Origin: Sepiola atlantica | Taxonomy: Eukaryota > Mollusca > Cephalopoda > Sepiida > Sepiolidae | Direction: 5' to 3' | Assembly: GCA_963556195.1 (NCBI GenBank) | Contig: OY744533.1 | Span: 50,502,113-50,566,112, forward strand | Length of the DNA stretch: 64,000 bases | Shown here: one piece after another, positions 43,451 to 55,490 of the stretch | Numbering within the stretch: position 1 is the stretch's first letter | Layout: each line of letters starts with the position of its first letter | Program-made: the position numbers and the translations under genes | Notes under the pieces: model-generated | Seen by the model: the letters and a program-made list of their open reading frames with translations, nothing else | Told to the model about the DNA's origin: nothing | Databases searched by the model: none

Positions 43451-45220
43451 AACTTATAGATACTAAGGCATAACGTGACTAGCCGATTGATCATATCTGG
43501 CCTCTCCGATTCCCCGCAAAGCCGAAGTAAGGGCCGAAGTGGCAGAAGGCTCAGCCACAAGGATCCTGTCTTAAGGCATCACGGGTTGCCACCCACAGTC
43601 TACATCTGTAGAACATGGCGCCCAGTATCTTTTTGGTTATGCAGATCATTCTTTCACAAGCCACTTCCATGTGTGGTACGTGGGGAGGGTTAAACGATCA
43701 GGTACAGCACAGCTCTGTTAAATATTTGATGACATAGTTTGTCTGTATTTGCCTCCCTGTCAAACTCCCTAATAACACCCACAAATTGGTCCCTCAGTCG
43801 GAACGTATATGTTTGGCAGGCTCGCGAATAGAGAAGATGCGCCTGGGCCCATTAATGAAACTAAAGGTGTTCATCGATTCAATCCTTCAACGTGTATGCC
43901 TCGAGTACTCATGCATATGAACATTACTGCCCACCGTTCGCTGTTGGCGACCTACCCCTTGTTCTACGTGAGGAAACAACCAGAGGGGCAAATACTTTTA
44001 AACTGATGAAGAAGGGGCCCAGTACTGAGACGGTCGGTAAAAAGGTCAAACATCTTTTGCGTTTACGAAGTCTTCGACATGTGACGCACCTCTTCTCGTC
44101 GACGATCCAAAATCCTGCTGCACGAATAACTCCCTCGGTGAATAGGCGTCCCTGATGTCTGGTTTGTCCATGGTAATGGCCCAATGTGGTGCTTGCCAGG
44201 GACGATAACAGAGCAAGGAGACTGTAGCCCCTAACCATAAGGAGCGATTTCAGACAATCGTCGATGTAAAAGTTCCGGTTTACTAACTGCTCGACTGCCG
44301 GATCGTAGTTAGGTTGGCCCTTTCTGACTGCTTGTCTGAGAAAATTTATAGCTACGACTGGAGATGTGTTATTGCCAAAGATGTGAACCCTTATTCGATA
44401 TTCGTCGATTTCTTTGGTTGGGTCGTTGTCGCGGAAGTTTCGTGTTCCTTTTTCACCAGGGAACAGTGGAACATATATTCAATGTTTGCGGAAACTGTAA
44501 CAATAAAGAAGAACACTTACCGACTAAGAAGACAATACGATGTTTCTCATATCGTGACTGTCCATCCGCTAGAGTGGGAGGGGGCTTCCCTTGCCGACGT
44601 AGACTTTTGTAGTTGCAACTAATTAGCATATGTTGGGATCAGCTGAGGTAAACGGAAGAACTTAAATGGAAGGCGGCAGTTGAATTTTTGATAACTGAAA
44701 AAAACATTGAGGTTGAGATTTGTCGGTGTTCGTTGTGGTGTTGTTGAAAAGGAGTTCCTTTAATTTCATTACAGGATTACAAAAGTAACGGCGACGATTT
44801 CTTTGTAGAAACGGGTGAGGACTCCGACCAGAGTGTTGTTACGGTCGGGTCTGCTTATCAGCACGTCGTTCAGGGACACTCCGTTGCGTTTGGCACTACA
44901 GTCAAAGACCACCCGGATTTGTTAGGGTGATATACAACGATGATGGGTAAATACCATCATGATTCTTCTTTTCTGGGCGGAGGGGTTGCTTCGGCGTGTC
45001 CGTCCTCGAATAGCATTTACAGAAATGAAAAGGAAGTGTATCTGCATCTGTGGTTTCTTATTGAGGCTACCTCTAAGTGAAGAAAGTCGTCATTTCGACA
45101 GTTTCCTGTTATTAGGGAGCGATAGGTAATGGAGCGATCCAACTGTTGTTTCCGCTTTTCTCAGCTCTCATTTTCCTGATGTTCAGGAAGGCGAAACCCC
45201 GATAGACATTATACATTAGT
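43450..45220 (-). mobile_element. BEL/Pao LTR retrotransposon, reverse transcriptase fragment
   Basis: On the - strand the order is: a damaged YHP.KSG segment near 44940, [20 protein letters not shown] then [20 protein letters not shown] near 44820-44910, VHIFGNNTSPVVAINFLRQA near 44370, and RNFYIDDCLKSLL around 44240-44275. VFDCSA..NG.SLND, LVGVL.RF and NFY.DDCLKS are hallmark BEL/Pao motifs, with YIDD as the catalytic box. Stops and frame changes are frequent. A GC content higher than the surroundings fits a transferred element. No LTRs are identified. Confidence 0.82.
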
Positions 45221-45507
45221 CTTTATTATAGAAGGTAGATACATTGGATTTTTTTAGAAATGAAGTAATACAAAATAGGTCAGTTAGACCATCCATATAG
45301 TTATAGAAGTCTTCTAAATGAATAAATGCCAAAGTTAGGCCCATTCCTCGCGCTAAGTCAAAACGCTCTATTTCAACTTAATTCAACTTTACACACTAGA
45401 CGTACCATTTATTTCATGTACTGCTTATGTACATATGCGATATCAGTCGCTAGGTTACTTAATTTGCATATTGGTTTTATTAATTACCTATTATTATATA
45501 ATATACA

Positions 45508-46101
45508 CGTATAAATATTATATATATATAAATATTATATATATAAATATTATATATATATAAATATAATATATGTATAAATATAATATATATATATATA
45601 AATATAATATATGTATAAATATAATATATATATAAATATAATATATATAAATATAATATATATATATATAAATATTATATATATAAATATAATATATATA
45701 TGTATATAAATATAATATACGTATATGTATATATAAAAGGAAATTTACAACATCTATGAAGCACATATGAAAATGTATTTAAATAAAATTTTGCAAAACC
45801 AACAAATGGTGCAATTTAAATGATAAATCATTTATTTAAAAAAATGTTAATAAGTGATTTATCAATTAAATCGCACCATTTGTTGGTTTTTATTTTTATT
45901 TTTTAAATATATATATATATATATATATATGTTTAAATAAAAGAAATTAAAAACCAACACGTAGTGTAATTTAATTGATAAATCACTTATTAACATGGTT
46001 TTAAAATAAATGATTTATCATTTAAATTGCACCATTTGTTGGTTTTGCAAAATTTTATTTAAATACATTTTCATATCTTCTTCACAGATGCTGTAAATTT
46101 C

Positions 46102-46140
<39 letters not shown>
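45508..46140. repeat. (TA)n-rich region with a large nested palindrome
   Basis: Alternating TA runs (45508-45735, 45905-45930, 46106-46140) surround two inverted arms of about 165 bp: 45735-45895 begins AAAAGGAAATTTACAACATC, and 45940-46108 ends GATGCTGTAAATTTCCTTTT. Each arm is itself a palindrome of AACCAACAAATGGTGCAATT and ATGATAAATCA. The short motif ACCAACAAATGGTGCAATTT therefore appears four times, two in each direction. Confidence 0.9.
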
Positions 46141-46144
<4 letters not shown>

Positions 46145-46355
46145 AACAAGTATATGGTGGCAGTTTGTGAGTAGCAGTTAGAGTATAAGATCATTAGGAA
46201 GTGGGAGAGGTGATACAACAAATGTGGAAAAGTTGGAGGCGAAACGTGGTTAATTTATTATATCGAAAGGGGGAGAGAGAGCGATATGCTAGTTGAATCA
46301 ATTTATTAATCTAGCTTTGAGTAGAAACAAACCGCGAGGCCAAGGGTTGTCTGGG

Positions 46356-46895
46356 TCATGTTCTAGGAGAGTGTTTGAGATGATGGGGGAGTGGACGAGA
46401 AACTAGAGTCAAGGCTGCTGAGGGTGTCAACATTTGACATCCACATACATATGTGCGAGCACATAAAACAAATATTAACATTCTTCTTCTTCTTCTTTTC
46501 GTGTCTTTGAAGCATGTGGTCATAGGACAGTTACCCACTTTTTTATGCAGTCTTTTGCAATAGTGTTGTACTCTGTAAGATGTTTCACAACGGTTGGGCA
46601 GTAGGGGGCAGACCAGACAGTGTTGCATCGTATGGTCCTCCTCCCCACATTCACAGATGGTTGGGTCAATTTTGTAACCCCATCTACTTATAGCCACTTT
46701 GGATCGCCCTATTCCTGTTTTCAGACAGTTTAGTGTTTTCCATTGGAGCCCGGGGTGCCTCTGAACCAGGAGGGAGTTCCCCAGAGCATGGATTCCCATG
46801 CCATTATGAGGAGGGCCATCTTCTAGACGTCTGGTTTCTTCCTGAGATGTTGTTAGAGGTTCAAAATGGCTGAGTAAGCTTCTACTTGACCTCAC
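46356..46895 (-). mobile_element. Non-LTR retrotransposon (family 3) C-terminal ORF fragment
   Basis: The - strand is open for 179 codons. It contains LQWKTLNCLKTGIGRSK, then ISRWGYKIDPTICECGEEDH, TMQHCLVCPLLP. WKTLNRLRTG.GR....WG....P.C.CG...TM.H...CPL is a well-known C-terminal signature of invertebrate non-LTR reverse transcriptases. The upstream RT domain is absent. The frame is intact, so this fragment is less decayed than families 1 and 2. Confidence 0.8.
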
Positions 46896-47042
46896 GATTC
46901 ACGCTGACACACAGATATATGATGAATGAAAAGAAGAAAAAAGTAAGCAAATGCATATAAAAAAATCTTTGTCGCGTTTTAAAGCCAAAAAAAAAGAAGG
47001 GGGAAAAAATAAAAATATTATTTCTGTTTTGACGTTTCTCGA

Positions 47043-47090
47043 GTTATATCATAACTGTTTGTCTAAAAAACAAACGGTTATGATATAAAA
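47043..47090. repeat. Short hairpin
   Basis: TATCATAACTGTTTGT and ACAAACGGTTATGATA are complementary apart from one position, separated by a 6-base loop. It lies between two retrotransposon fragments. It could be a foldback footprint. Confidence 0.7.
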
Positions 47091-47244
47091 AACAAAAGTG
47101 TGGCTCTATTATTTTAAGATGAGTCCTAATTTCCTTGTGGATGGAATGCGTAAGGCGTTTTTTTTTTTCATTAACGCCTCAGAAGTACTCAATTAATGAC
47201 CATGCACAACACACTACACACAAAATACGATACGGACAGACTCT

Positions 47245-48190
47245 ACATGAAAAGAAACGAAGGGGGAAGAGGACTGGTAAGTATAGAAGACTGTGTGGAA
47301 AACACAAAAAAGAGCTGGAGAAATACATAACCTAGAACACGGAAAGGCTAATCACCATAGCAAGAGACACCGTCCAAACAAACAACTCAGGAAGCACCGA
47401 AACCAGAAAAAAAGACAAGAAAAGAAAAGTGAGAAGATAAACAACTACAATGACACTTCATAAGACTGACAAGAAAAGAAACCAACGAAAATAGCTGGGG
47501 ATGGCTAAGAAAAGGACACCTCAACAGAGAAACTGAATCTTTACTAATGCTTGCACAGAACAATGCGATTAGGACAAACTACAGTAAAGCTAAAATAGAT
47601 AAAACCCAGGAAAACAGTAAATGCAGACTGTGTGGACAAAGAGACGAAACAGTAAATCATATAATTAGTGAATGCAGCAAACTAGCCCAAAAAGAATACA
47701 AGAATAGACACGACTGCATGGGGAAAGAAGTACATCGGGAACTTTGCAAACGATTGAATTTCGAATATGCAGGCAAATGGTACAAACATAAACCAGAAAC
47801 AGCACTGGAAAACGAAAAACACAAAATCCTCTGGAATATGGATTTACAAACAGATAAACTCATACAAGCAAGGAGACCGGATGTTATAATAATCAACAAG
47901 AAGGAAAAATCCTGTCAAATCGTAGACTACGCCATTCCAGCAGACCAGAGAGTGAAGATCAAGGAGATGAAAAACGTAGCAAATACACAAAACTTGCCAG
48001 AGAACTGAAAAGAATATGAGGCATGAAGAAAGTAAATATAATACCAATAATCGTAGAATCACTAGGAACAGTCCCCCAAAACATGGAGAAAAGACTGGTA
48101 GAAATTTGAATCATCAATGATCAAAACAGCTGCAATCGTAAGGAAAATTCTCGAATACGGAAACCAACCCGCATAAGCTACGAATTGTCA
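47245..48190 (+). mobile_element. Non-LTR retrotransposon (family 4) C-terminal ORF fragment
   Basis: A 153-codon open frame (47547-48008) has CRLCGQRDETVNHIISECSK, then ALENEKHKILWNMDLQTDKL, RRPDVIIINKKEKSCQIVDY, AIPADQRVKIKE. After a stop the same sequence continues as IIPIIVESLGTVPQNMEK in another frame. Upstream, LVSIEDCVENTKKELEKYI in 47275-47330 also fits. C..C...T..HI...C, ..ILWDF..QTD, PD...VDKE and DVAIP.D are landmarks of a common invertebrate non-LTR ORF2 C-terminus. 48200-48620 is GC-richer and may be its 3' UTR. Confidence 0.85.
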
Positions 48191-48819
48191 CCAGTCACCA
48201 GTCACATGGAAGTTACAACAGGAAGAAAATGAAACTACAGGAAGAACACCACGTCACAAAGCAATGGACAGAAACTGAAAGAAACGTCATAAGCTGCCCG
48301 CCCCACAAGAAAATGGCACCGGCCTCGGCTTACACCACACAAAATAGTCGTAGAAAGTCAAGGAGTATGGGAAGACTGAGAAGGGGCAACACTAACCAGA
48401 CCCCCACTGGAAGAGTGCACAGGCGTATTGCCACCCAAATCCCAGGGGAGACCAATGGTCGTTGCCGGCGATAAATCAATGGTAGGCGGCTGTTGCGATA
48501 CCGCAAGGTCATTTGCGGTGGTGATTGAAAAGAGGTGGAGAGTACTGGAACTCTGGGGAGGCTTGTTGTCATTCAGACTCAGTTGTTGTCGGTGAGCAAT
48601 CACTGACGATAACTTGTTGAGAACTACTAGTGAGTATAAATAATAATTATTAAAATATTAATTGAAAATTTGTGTTTTAAGAATAAGTTAGAAAATACGG
48701 TCAAGACGTTGGATTATCGCCATGTTTATGCTGAGTTCAAATTTTGTGTGGATATAAATTGTTCAATTACGCACCATAAATGTTGTGAAATGTTGGTTAT
48801 TTACTTACTTCTCACTGCA

Positions 48820-49000
48820 GTAAGAGGTGACACAAGGCCGGAATGTGAATAAAGCTAGCCATATCGATGGAGCACTCTGACTGGATACAAAAATAGCCAT
48901 CCGTCGGCATTCACCAGTAGGGGTGCTTCAAGCGATCAGCATTATCCATCACCCTTAAAAGAGGAGATAATGCCTGTGGGAGTGCATAACCTAGGCCAGT
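48820..49000 (-). mobile_element. U2-headed SINE family, tail fragment
   Basis: The - strand reads GATGGATAATGCTGATCGCT, GAAGCACCCCTACTGGTGAA, TGCCGACGGATGGCTATTTT and GGCCTTGTGTCACCTCTTA. These parallel the 3' half of the elements at 13187 and 22157 (GCTAATCGC, GGGGAATTCCGACGGGGCTG, CTTGTGTCACATCTTA). The U2-like head is missing and the copy is the most diverged of the set. Confidence 0.6.
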
Positions 49001-50359
49001 ACTGGACTATACTTAACCCCTCCCCCCCCAAAAAAAAAGAGTGTGTTTCTACGAAGGTAGTTGCTAGGTTGTCCGATTGATCAGTTGAAACGTCGTTCAA
49101 GTAGTCTTTCAACCGCCTCCGCTGCCCGGGCTCGGGTTTTCCCACCACAGACTCTGTCTTAATCACTCCGAACTCATGTGAAGTGGGAAAACAATGGTTT
49201 TCTTCCTGTTAATATTCATGTGACTTCTTTTAAACGACTTTCAATTGTTTTAGTTGCATCCTTATCACGCCCTGAAGGGCTTTGTCGGTTGGTCAGTTGG
49301 TCTGTCACATATCTACCCTATCTCCACCCTCGCATTCTCTTCCAAAATTGCCATTATCAAAATACCCGCAAATATCTAAAGTTTATTTTTGTAAAAAAAA
49401 CAAACTGACTCGCATTTCTCTCTATCTACGTCTGTCACAACTGAAGAATCGTGATACGACGAAACAGCTATCTATAGATGAGTAAATGAAAATATAATGA
49501 TACTAAAACTTATGTCTAGAATCCTTATTCCAATTTTGATGAAATCCATTACATGATTATAGAAAATGTCTCAAATCTAAGGTTTAAGGAGTCTTAAGAA
49601 TACATTGAAATTCAGGGAATCTTGCTTAATTGGTGTCTTATGAGTATGGCTCAAATTTAATGCAAATCTGATATATTTGAATTTTCAAATGGGGATTTGT
49701 CTATCTTATGCCCCCTAAAAACACTTTAAAATATTGTAAAGAAACTGAAATTTGAGGAATATTTATTAATTGATGTCTAATATCTATTGTTAAAATTTCA
49801 CAAAACTAAAGGTGTCTGAACTATTACCGTGGCTTTTTACCTCTCTTTGCCCTCTTTACATAAAACTAAATTAAACTACATATAGCTCACATTATCAACC
49901 TTTACGCCTAGCAGCTGTATTGCAAAATTAATAATGCTCGGTTAATTAGTTTAGGTGTGAATCCTGTACATACAAATATATAAACATATACCTAACCTTA
50001 GTTAAATAGAGATAGTCCTTTATTTATTTATTTTATTATTTGTATTTACTTTAAATGTTGAATTAATTCATGAAAACATCAAATAATATCGAATTTGTTA
50101 AGTTAAAAACAAAATAGAATTAAAACTTTAAGTTCTGTGAAGGAAAAATATAATACACGTGTGAAGTTAACGAGTTTATTCCTGAAACTGAAGAAGAAAA
50201 CATATTGGCGCCCAAAATTGTTTGTCTCTGCTACTGATGATTCAAACTTACAGCTTACACACATAAATGAAATGAACACTGACCGATATATCATTAATGT
50301 CATGCACAGCCGTTGCTAATACTTTAACGTATAACAGCTTACACGCACACACGCACACA

Positions 50360-50360
<1 letters not shown>
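49000..50360. other. Unassigned non-coding DNA
   Basis: A GC-rich part with a poly-C/poly-A junction (49020-49170) is followed by AT-rich DNA. The open frames there are short and lack domain features. I see no splice-flanked exon that I trust. Confidence 0.4.

Positions 50361-50363
<3 letters not shown>

Positions 50364-50420
<57 letters not shown>
50364..50420. repeat. (TA)n microsatellite
   Basis: About 28 uninterrupted TA units, preceded by an ACGCACAC-rich stretch. Confidence 0.95.
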
Positions 50421-50423
<3 letters not shown>

Positions 50424-50770
50424 ATACAATATAGTCCATTGAAGCTTTGAGTCATTTTAAACAAAAGAGAAAAAAAAGGAAAATGCAGTTTAAATTCCCA
50501 GAGAAACTAACTAAATCCAAGATATCGTAGACTTAGCATTCGTTGGAAAATTCATTTTTAAAAAAGGGTGATTCAAGTATCTAACAGTGAAACAAAAAAC
50601 AGGGGACCTTAACTTAAGCGTGAAATATTAAAACGGGGATTACCATGTAACTGTTTCGGAGATTTAAAAACAGAACAGTTATAATATTCATGGCTCTCCA
50701 ATGGTGCTGATCAAACGACCATTTCCCCAATAATCAAGTGAAGAAATAATTCAGCTTAAATTTCACTAAT

Positions 50771-50821
50771 AAATAAATAAATAATAATAATAATAATGAT
50801 AATAATAATAACAACAACGAC

Positions 50822-50882
<61 letters not shown>

Positions 50883-50883
50883 T
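50771..50883. repeat. (AAT)n microsatellite
   Basis: About 35 AAT/ATA units, interrupted near 50810 by ACAACAACGACAA. Confidence 0.95.
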
Positions 50884-51239
50884 ATTACCCTGTAATTTGC
50901 ATATCAAATAACATTAATTATAACAATAATAATACTATCCAAACACTACACCCAAGAACCATTCTGCGATATGGTAGCTAGCAATAAAATTATATAGGAA
51001 TAAAAGTTGCATTGAAAAAAAAACTTAAGTCCCTTAAGCACCAGATAGGAAAATAGATATACATATAGAGAGAGAGAGAAAGAGAGAGAGGGATAGTTTA
51101 GCCACACTGAAAAACTGATAAATGATATCGTAAGTTACTATTAGCGCAATGCAAAGCTCTTTGTAAATCAACAAATGGAGCACTTTCTAGTAATTGAACA
51201 TATGTATATATAAGCATTAAAATAGCACTTGCCAGCAGC

Positions 51240-51428
51240 GTCCACCCCATATTCAAGTGGTTAGAATTACCAAATATAAACTAGATTGTGAGAGGTTCGA
51301 CCCCGGATTGGGGCGGGTGCTAGTTTAGCCGCACTGAAAAGCTGTTATACAGTTAAAAAGTCTGTCTTTACATGACTATATAAGCCCCCAATTCTTGAGC
51401 TGAGCACTGTTGTAAGTCTGTCTGTAGA

Positions 51429-51430
<2 letters not shown>
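51240..51430 (+). mobile_element. tRNA-derived SINE, type 2
   Basis: The head contains ATATTCAAGTGGTTAGAATT (box A-like) and GAGGTTCGACCCCGGAT (good match to box B GGTTCGANNCC) spaced about as in a tRNA. Then comes GGGTGCTAGTTTAGCCGCAC, TGAAAAGCTG and a 3' end running into (TA)n at 51431. A partial body copy (TAGTTTAGCCACACTGAAAA) lies at 51093-51120. Confidence 0.7.

Positions 51431-51474
<44 letters not shown>
51431..51474. repeat. (TA)n microsatellite following the SINE
   Basis: About 22 TA units directly at the 3' end of the tRNA-type SINE, probably grown from its tail. Confidence 0.9.
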
Positions 51475-51475
<1 letters not shown>

Positions 51476-51489
51476 CAATATTTTTTCAG

Positions 51490-51690
51490 TAAATAATATT
51501 AAATTATTTTTATCTACATACTCCAGCGTTTCAAGCTTTCGCTCTCATCAATGTAGGGAATGATAATCTCAGACGGTCGCAAGATTCGAACCCGGTCACA
51601 GAATCACCCTAGACTCCGCAAACAAGCATCATAACTGAACGGCCACGAGACATTACCACGTCAATAAACGGAATTTAAGTTCGATCCTCC
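51490..51690 (-). mobile_element. tRNA-derived SINE, type 3
   Basis: The - strand head reads CGTGGCCGTTCAGTTATGAT (box A-like TGGCCGTTCAGTTATG) and GACCGGGTTCGAATCTTGCG (box B GGTTCGAATC) at tRNA-like spacing. The body has CTACATTGATGAGAGCGAAA, GCTTGAAACGCTGGAGTATG and an AT-rich 3' end next to the (TA)n run. It differs from the + strand SINE beside it. Confidence 0.75.
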
Positions 51691-51779
51691 GCATAAATAG
51701 AACTTAAATTCCCTTTTTTGACGTATAGAAAGGCTGTCCGATCGTCGTGGCAATAAAAAAAAATATAGATCTAAATTTC

Positions 51780-52960
51780 TCTAGACCGGGATGACGACGA
51801 TGATGATGATGCCGTCGCCGATCTGGTAGTCTCGCCCAGCTACAAACACACTCCCACATTGAAACTGTTTAATCAGCGAGCGATCACTGGGCGAACAGTG
51901 ACAGGTTGGCTCTGTGTGGGCGAAAGATCATTCAAACCAGGACAAAAGGAAAAGAACAATGTTCAACAACTCGGTCTGAGTTTTTTTTTGTATAGAAGAG
52001 TAATTATTAATAAAATAAAAGAATTGATTTTACATTGATCACGGGTAGGATTAATGTCTACCCTGCTCGTAAATGTCTTTAGCAAAGGTTGTTCTTTTTC
52101 TTAAAGTTATTTCGCGAGTTCTCTGTGTGTGCAAATTCAAGTTGTTATTTAAGTCACAAATTAACGGGCGAAGGCGATGGCTAGAATTTCGACGCACGTC
52201 ACTTCAGTCTCTCCCGGGCGTCAGTTCAGCTCTCTCTGGCTCGTGCGTGAAAAAACACATTCTTTTATTGAATATGTCTATCTTACTTCCTACGTGTCTT
52301 CCTCTCTCGTGGAGGGTGGGGACGGGCTTCTCACACTTTTTTTCTAAATGGGATTTTCTTTTTAGTCCATCGTTATCGGCAAAAACAAACGCTTTCTCAT
52401 CCTGTCACACAGCTGGAGGTGCTTTCTACCCGGCCTGTAATTAACGATGACAGGCCCAAATAATTCTCCGTCAAGTGGGCTCTCCCACGTCGTGGCGTCT
52501 TCAAAACAACCGTCACATAGTCGTGGCTCTAAAACGCGCCATTCGCCCAAACAATAATATCGCTTTATTGATATTTCAGAATTAAATTTGCGATATGGAA
52601 TTCTCTAATCTCTACCTTCCATCTGGCAACTGTTTCCTCGCCTCTGGTGGTAATCGATTTCGAATATCTTACACTATTCCGCGAGACTAGCTGGCGTCTC
52701 GTTCTGTCGTTCGAATAAGTTCGTTTCTACGTCAAATATATACTAGTTTTATATCTCCACTTCGTCTCGACGCAGTGCCATCAGTCGGCGTAGCATCACC
52801 ACCAAGATGCATACTAGCATAATCAAATGCGTAGGGGAGTATGCATGAGTTGCTTTAAAAGCCAGTTTGAGTTTCTGCTAAGGAATTTGATCTGTATTTT
52901 TTTTTCTTATTGAACGCCAACCTTCCCACCTGGGGAAATAAGTAAATAAGGGGCACGTTC
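51780..52960. other. GC-richer stretch of unknown nature
   Basis: CpG and C-rich sequence with several CTCTCTGGCTCGTGCG-like phrases. Open frames on both strands (52073-52444 +, 52362-52550 -) show no recognisable domain. It could be a promoter region for the tentative exon at 52968 or an undescribed element. Confidence 0.3.
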
Positions 52961-52967
52961 GGACGCC

Positions 52968-52989
52968 ATGAAGGTTACCATAGAAGAGG
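52968..52989 (+). CDS. Tentative first coding exon of an unknown gene
   Basis: An ATG in a fair context (GGACGCCATGA) opens MKVTIEE and is followed at once by the strong donor GTAAGT, leaving phase 1. The exon at 55868 begins in the matching phase. The sequence before it is GC-richer than average, as a promoter might be. The whole model rests on splice phase alone; no protein family is recognised. Confidence 0.2.
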
Positions 52990-52999
52990 GTAAGTAGTT

Positions 53000-54150
53000 T
53001 AAATCTTTTTTTTTCTCATGCTTAGTTAGTTAAAAGGTGAAAAGGGGTAATCATCCACTGTTCTATAATAAAGACCAACGTGTATTTATTGTATACAAGA
53101 TGGTAAGGACAAACTTTAAGTAGTCATTTGCAATAGCAACAAAATGAAAAACGTTTAAATAGAAATAAAAAATAAACCCTGACATATATTAAATATTGTT
53201 TCCAATACAAAAAATGACTTATGTAGATCTTCAAGACCTGCTCTGCATGACTGGAGCACTCTTATAACTTGACGTTAAAGTTGGAGGAAAATCTTTAAAA
53301 CAGTACCTAAAATAGTATTTCAGCTGGCATCAATGCATAAAAGTTGACCAATTCCACCAGTAGATTATTCGGTCAGTGGCTCATTACATAAATAGCTAGA
53401 ATTGTGTTGTGTAGATAGCACATAGCAGTAGTTTATTTAATAGCAGCGGTTGAAAATAACAGCACAAAATCATTTTGGGTTACAATTTTTTGGGGGGGGG
53501 GTTATACTTTTTTACATGCATAATATCCAGTGGGTCTTCAGCCAACAAATCCCCTATAGGTGGAGGAAGCAACTCTCCCGAATACGACTACTTCTTTTTG
53601 CGATTCAGAAAAATAAATATTTCATCAGCTTATTTTCTACCTGTCACTAGCGACTTCCTGTCCGCGAAGCCACATCTAACTTTCTCCTTACTTTAAGTAA
53701 AACAATTCCGCTAATTTTCGTAGTTATATTTAAAGTCTGACTTCAATTCGCAATTCTTGGGTATCATTGATTTCGAATTCTTTGATTTTATACTTATAAA
53801 TATTCAAAGCTAGTAATATTCAACTAGCGTTGATATATTGCCGGTTGGAAGGTTCCTTAGGAAAAATAAGTTCAAATATTGTCATGTTTACAATTTTTGC
53901 CTTAAAAGAAAAGTTAAGAATGACATTTCCAATATGAGATCAAGTAATAAAAAAAACTATTGCGTGAAGGTGTACTTAAAAAGCTATGTATTCACGCTGC
54001 GTTTCTTAACGTTTCTCTAAAATGGCAAATGGCTTTAACGAAACGAATTACTTTTTTCTTTAATTATTTAAAATTCTACAAATACTAATAAGAATAATTA
54101 TTTTAATGTTTAAACTTTTAAAAATAGAAAATCTATCTTATAAATCATCT
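53000..54150. other. AT-rich non-coding DNA
   Basis: I see no exon or repeat here except a 9-base G run near 53493. If the tentative gene model is right, this is part of its first intron. Confidence 0.4.
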
Positions 54151-54159
54151 TATATAAAT

Positions 54160-54425
54160 AGAAATTTTGTTCGTCTGTCCGTCAGTCACAATTTTTCTAA
54201 CTGTAATAAATACATTGCGGAATTTGCCTAATTTCGAAATATCAGAGATCTAAACTAGTTTTAGAAATCGAAAATATTGCATTAATAGTAAATATTAAAC
54301 TCACAAAAGATAAAGCGGATGCCATGACTAGAAATCAAAATCAAAAGTTTTAGATATTCAGTCTGAGGTTCTACTAAATGAGCTATTTGGACTTTTAAAA
54401 ATATAAATAGAGCTTAAAACATTAC
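54160..54425 (+). repeat. Dispersed repeat, Helitron/mini-me-like, second copy
   Basis: This is the reverse complement of 20985-21250 with clear similarity over the whole length (TTTCGAAATATCAGAGATCT, ATTGCATTAATAGTAAATAT, AAAGCGGATGCCATGA). The microsatellite core is short here (GTCTGTCCGTCAGTCA). Confidence 0.5.
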
Positions 54426-54603
54426 CCTAACAAAATAATTATAGCTTTGGCGTGACGGCATAGAATTATGATTTACGTCATGTCTCAAAACATGAATTAA
54501 AACATAAGCGATAATTAAAAAATGAATAAATGAATGGTTAAATTATTTTAATACCCGAAACAATTTATTTTGCTTTAACTACATATTTAATATTTTTCTC
54601 AAT

Positions 54604-54960
54604 GTGTTAGATAGTGGGGACGGCAGAGAGTGGGATGGCGCTCTGAAAGGTGGTAGGAGTAGAAGCGGAAATCGGAAGTGACGTCACGTCCGTTCGAGGT
54701 TGTTTCGGTCTCTTGTTCCTGGATTCCAATGAAGACAGACTTGAAAAGTCGACCGGCCCGTTGCCAGTAGTGGTAGACCCAAATGGCCTGACGATATATT
54801 TCTCTATTCTTTCTCTCCCTCTCTCCCGTACGAACGAACCCAGTCTCTGTCTATTGTTTATGTTTAAAATAAAACTTCTAAAACAATTATCGTTCAGAAG
54901 ACCGAGATACACACAACAACAAGACGAAATCCGGGTACCGACGGCGAAGGTAAGTAGTAA
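54604..54960 (+). other. Unclassified GC-richer block, possibly a solo LTR
   Basis: A block from GTTAGATAGTGGGGACGGCA to about CGACGGCGAAGGTAAGTAG contains a TATA-like TATATTTC, an AAAATAAAACTTCT polyadenylation-like signal, and a 3' part rich in ACA. This layout suggests an LTR, but I found neither a second copy nor a target duplication. An open frame of 108 codons has no domain. Confidence 0.25.
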
Positions 54961-55089
54961 CGCAACAAATGTTTGAGATAGAAATACAGGTACATTCTAA
55001 AATAGTTCAGTCTATGATTTATGTTTTCCCCGGCTTTTGACTGTGCATGTACGAATGACAAATGTATCGATCCTTTTTAATTGAATTTG

Positions 55090-55490
55090 ATATCTACTCT
55101 ATCGTTATTTATATGGGAAGTGCTTGACTGAACCTTAACCCTTGTAAAACATTCATATCACGAACTCGTCTTATTACCACAACTGCAAAGAAATTTCCTT
55201 TCTTCCTTTGTGCGCCTCATGAACGTCAAATGAAATGTCCATGAACAGAGTATCTTTGCAAGAACTTTCCATATATGAAACACGTTTCAAAAAGATTGCT
55301 GAGGCCAACAACACGGCCATTTTTAAATCCACTGTCAATAAAAATGTATCATAAAGAGTCCGCATGTATCATCAAATGTTATTCATTTAATTCATTATTT
55401 TCAATCCTCACATAATATTCATCATTTAACTGACAATCTATTCATCTTATTAACCTTTATCCTTGAGTGGCTTTTTAGCTTTGATAAATT
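55090..55490 (+). mobile_element. Non-LTR retrotransposon (family 1-like) 3' fragment
   Basis: Frames show CLTEP then KTFISRTRL, and the end AIFKSTVNKNVS followed by a stop at about 55350. The 3' UTR (CAATCCTCACATAATATTCA, TCCTTGAGTGGCTTTTTAGC) matches 60000-60095. Strongly decayed. Confidence 0.6.

Noticed and set aside
45518..45766. 82-codon Ile/Tyr-rich open frame
   Set aside because: It is translation of a (TA)n-type microsatellite, like the frames at 25546, 50248 and 50796.
51240..51690. Genuine tRNA genes
   Set aside because: Box A and box B are recognisable, but the acceptor stems do not pair cleanly and each continues into a SINE body.
52073..52444. 123-codon open frame
   Set aside because: No recognisable motif, no splice support, and an overlapping open frame on the other strand suggests GC-rich chance openness.
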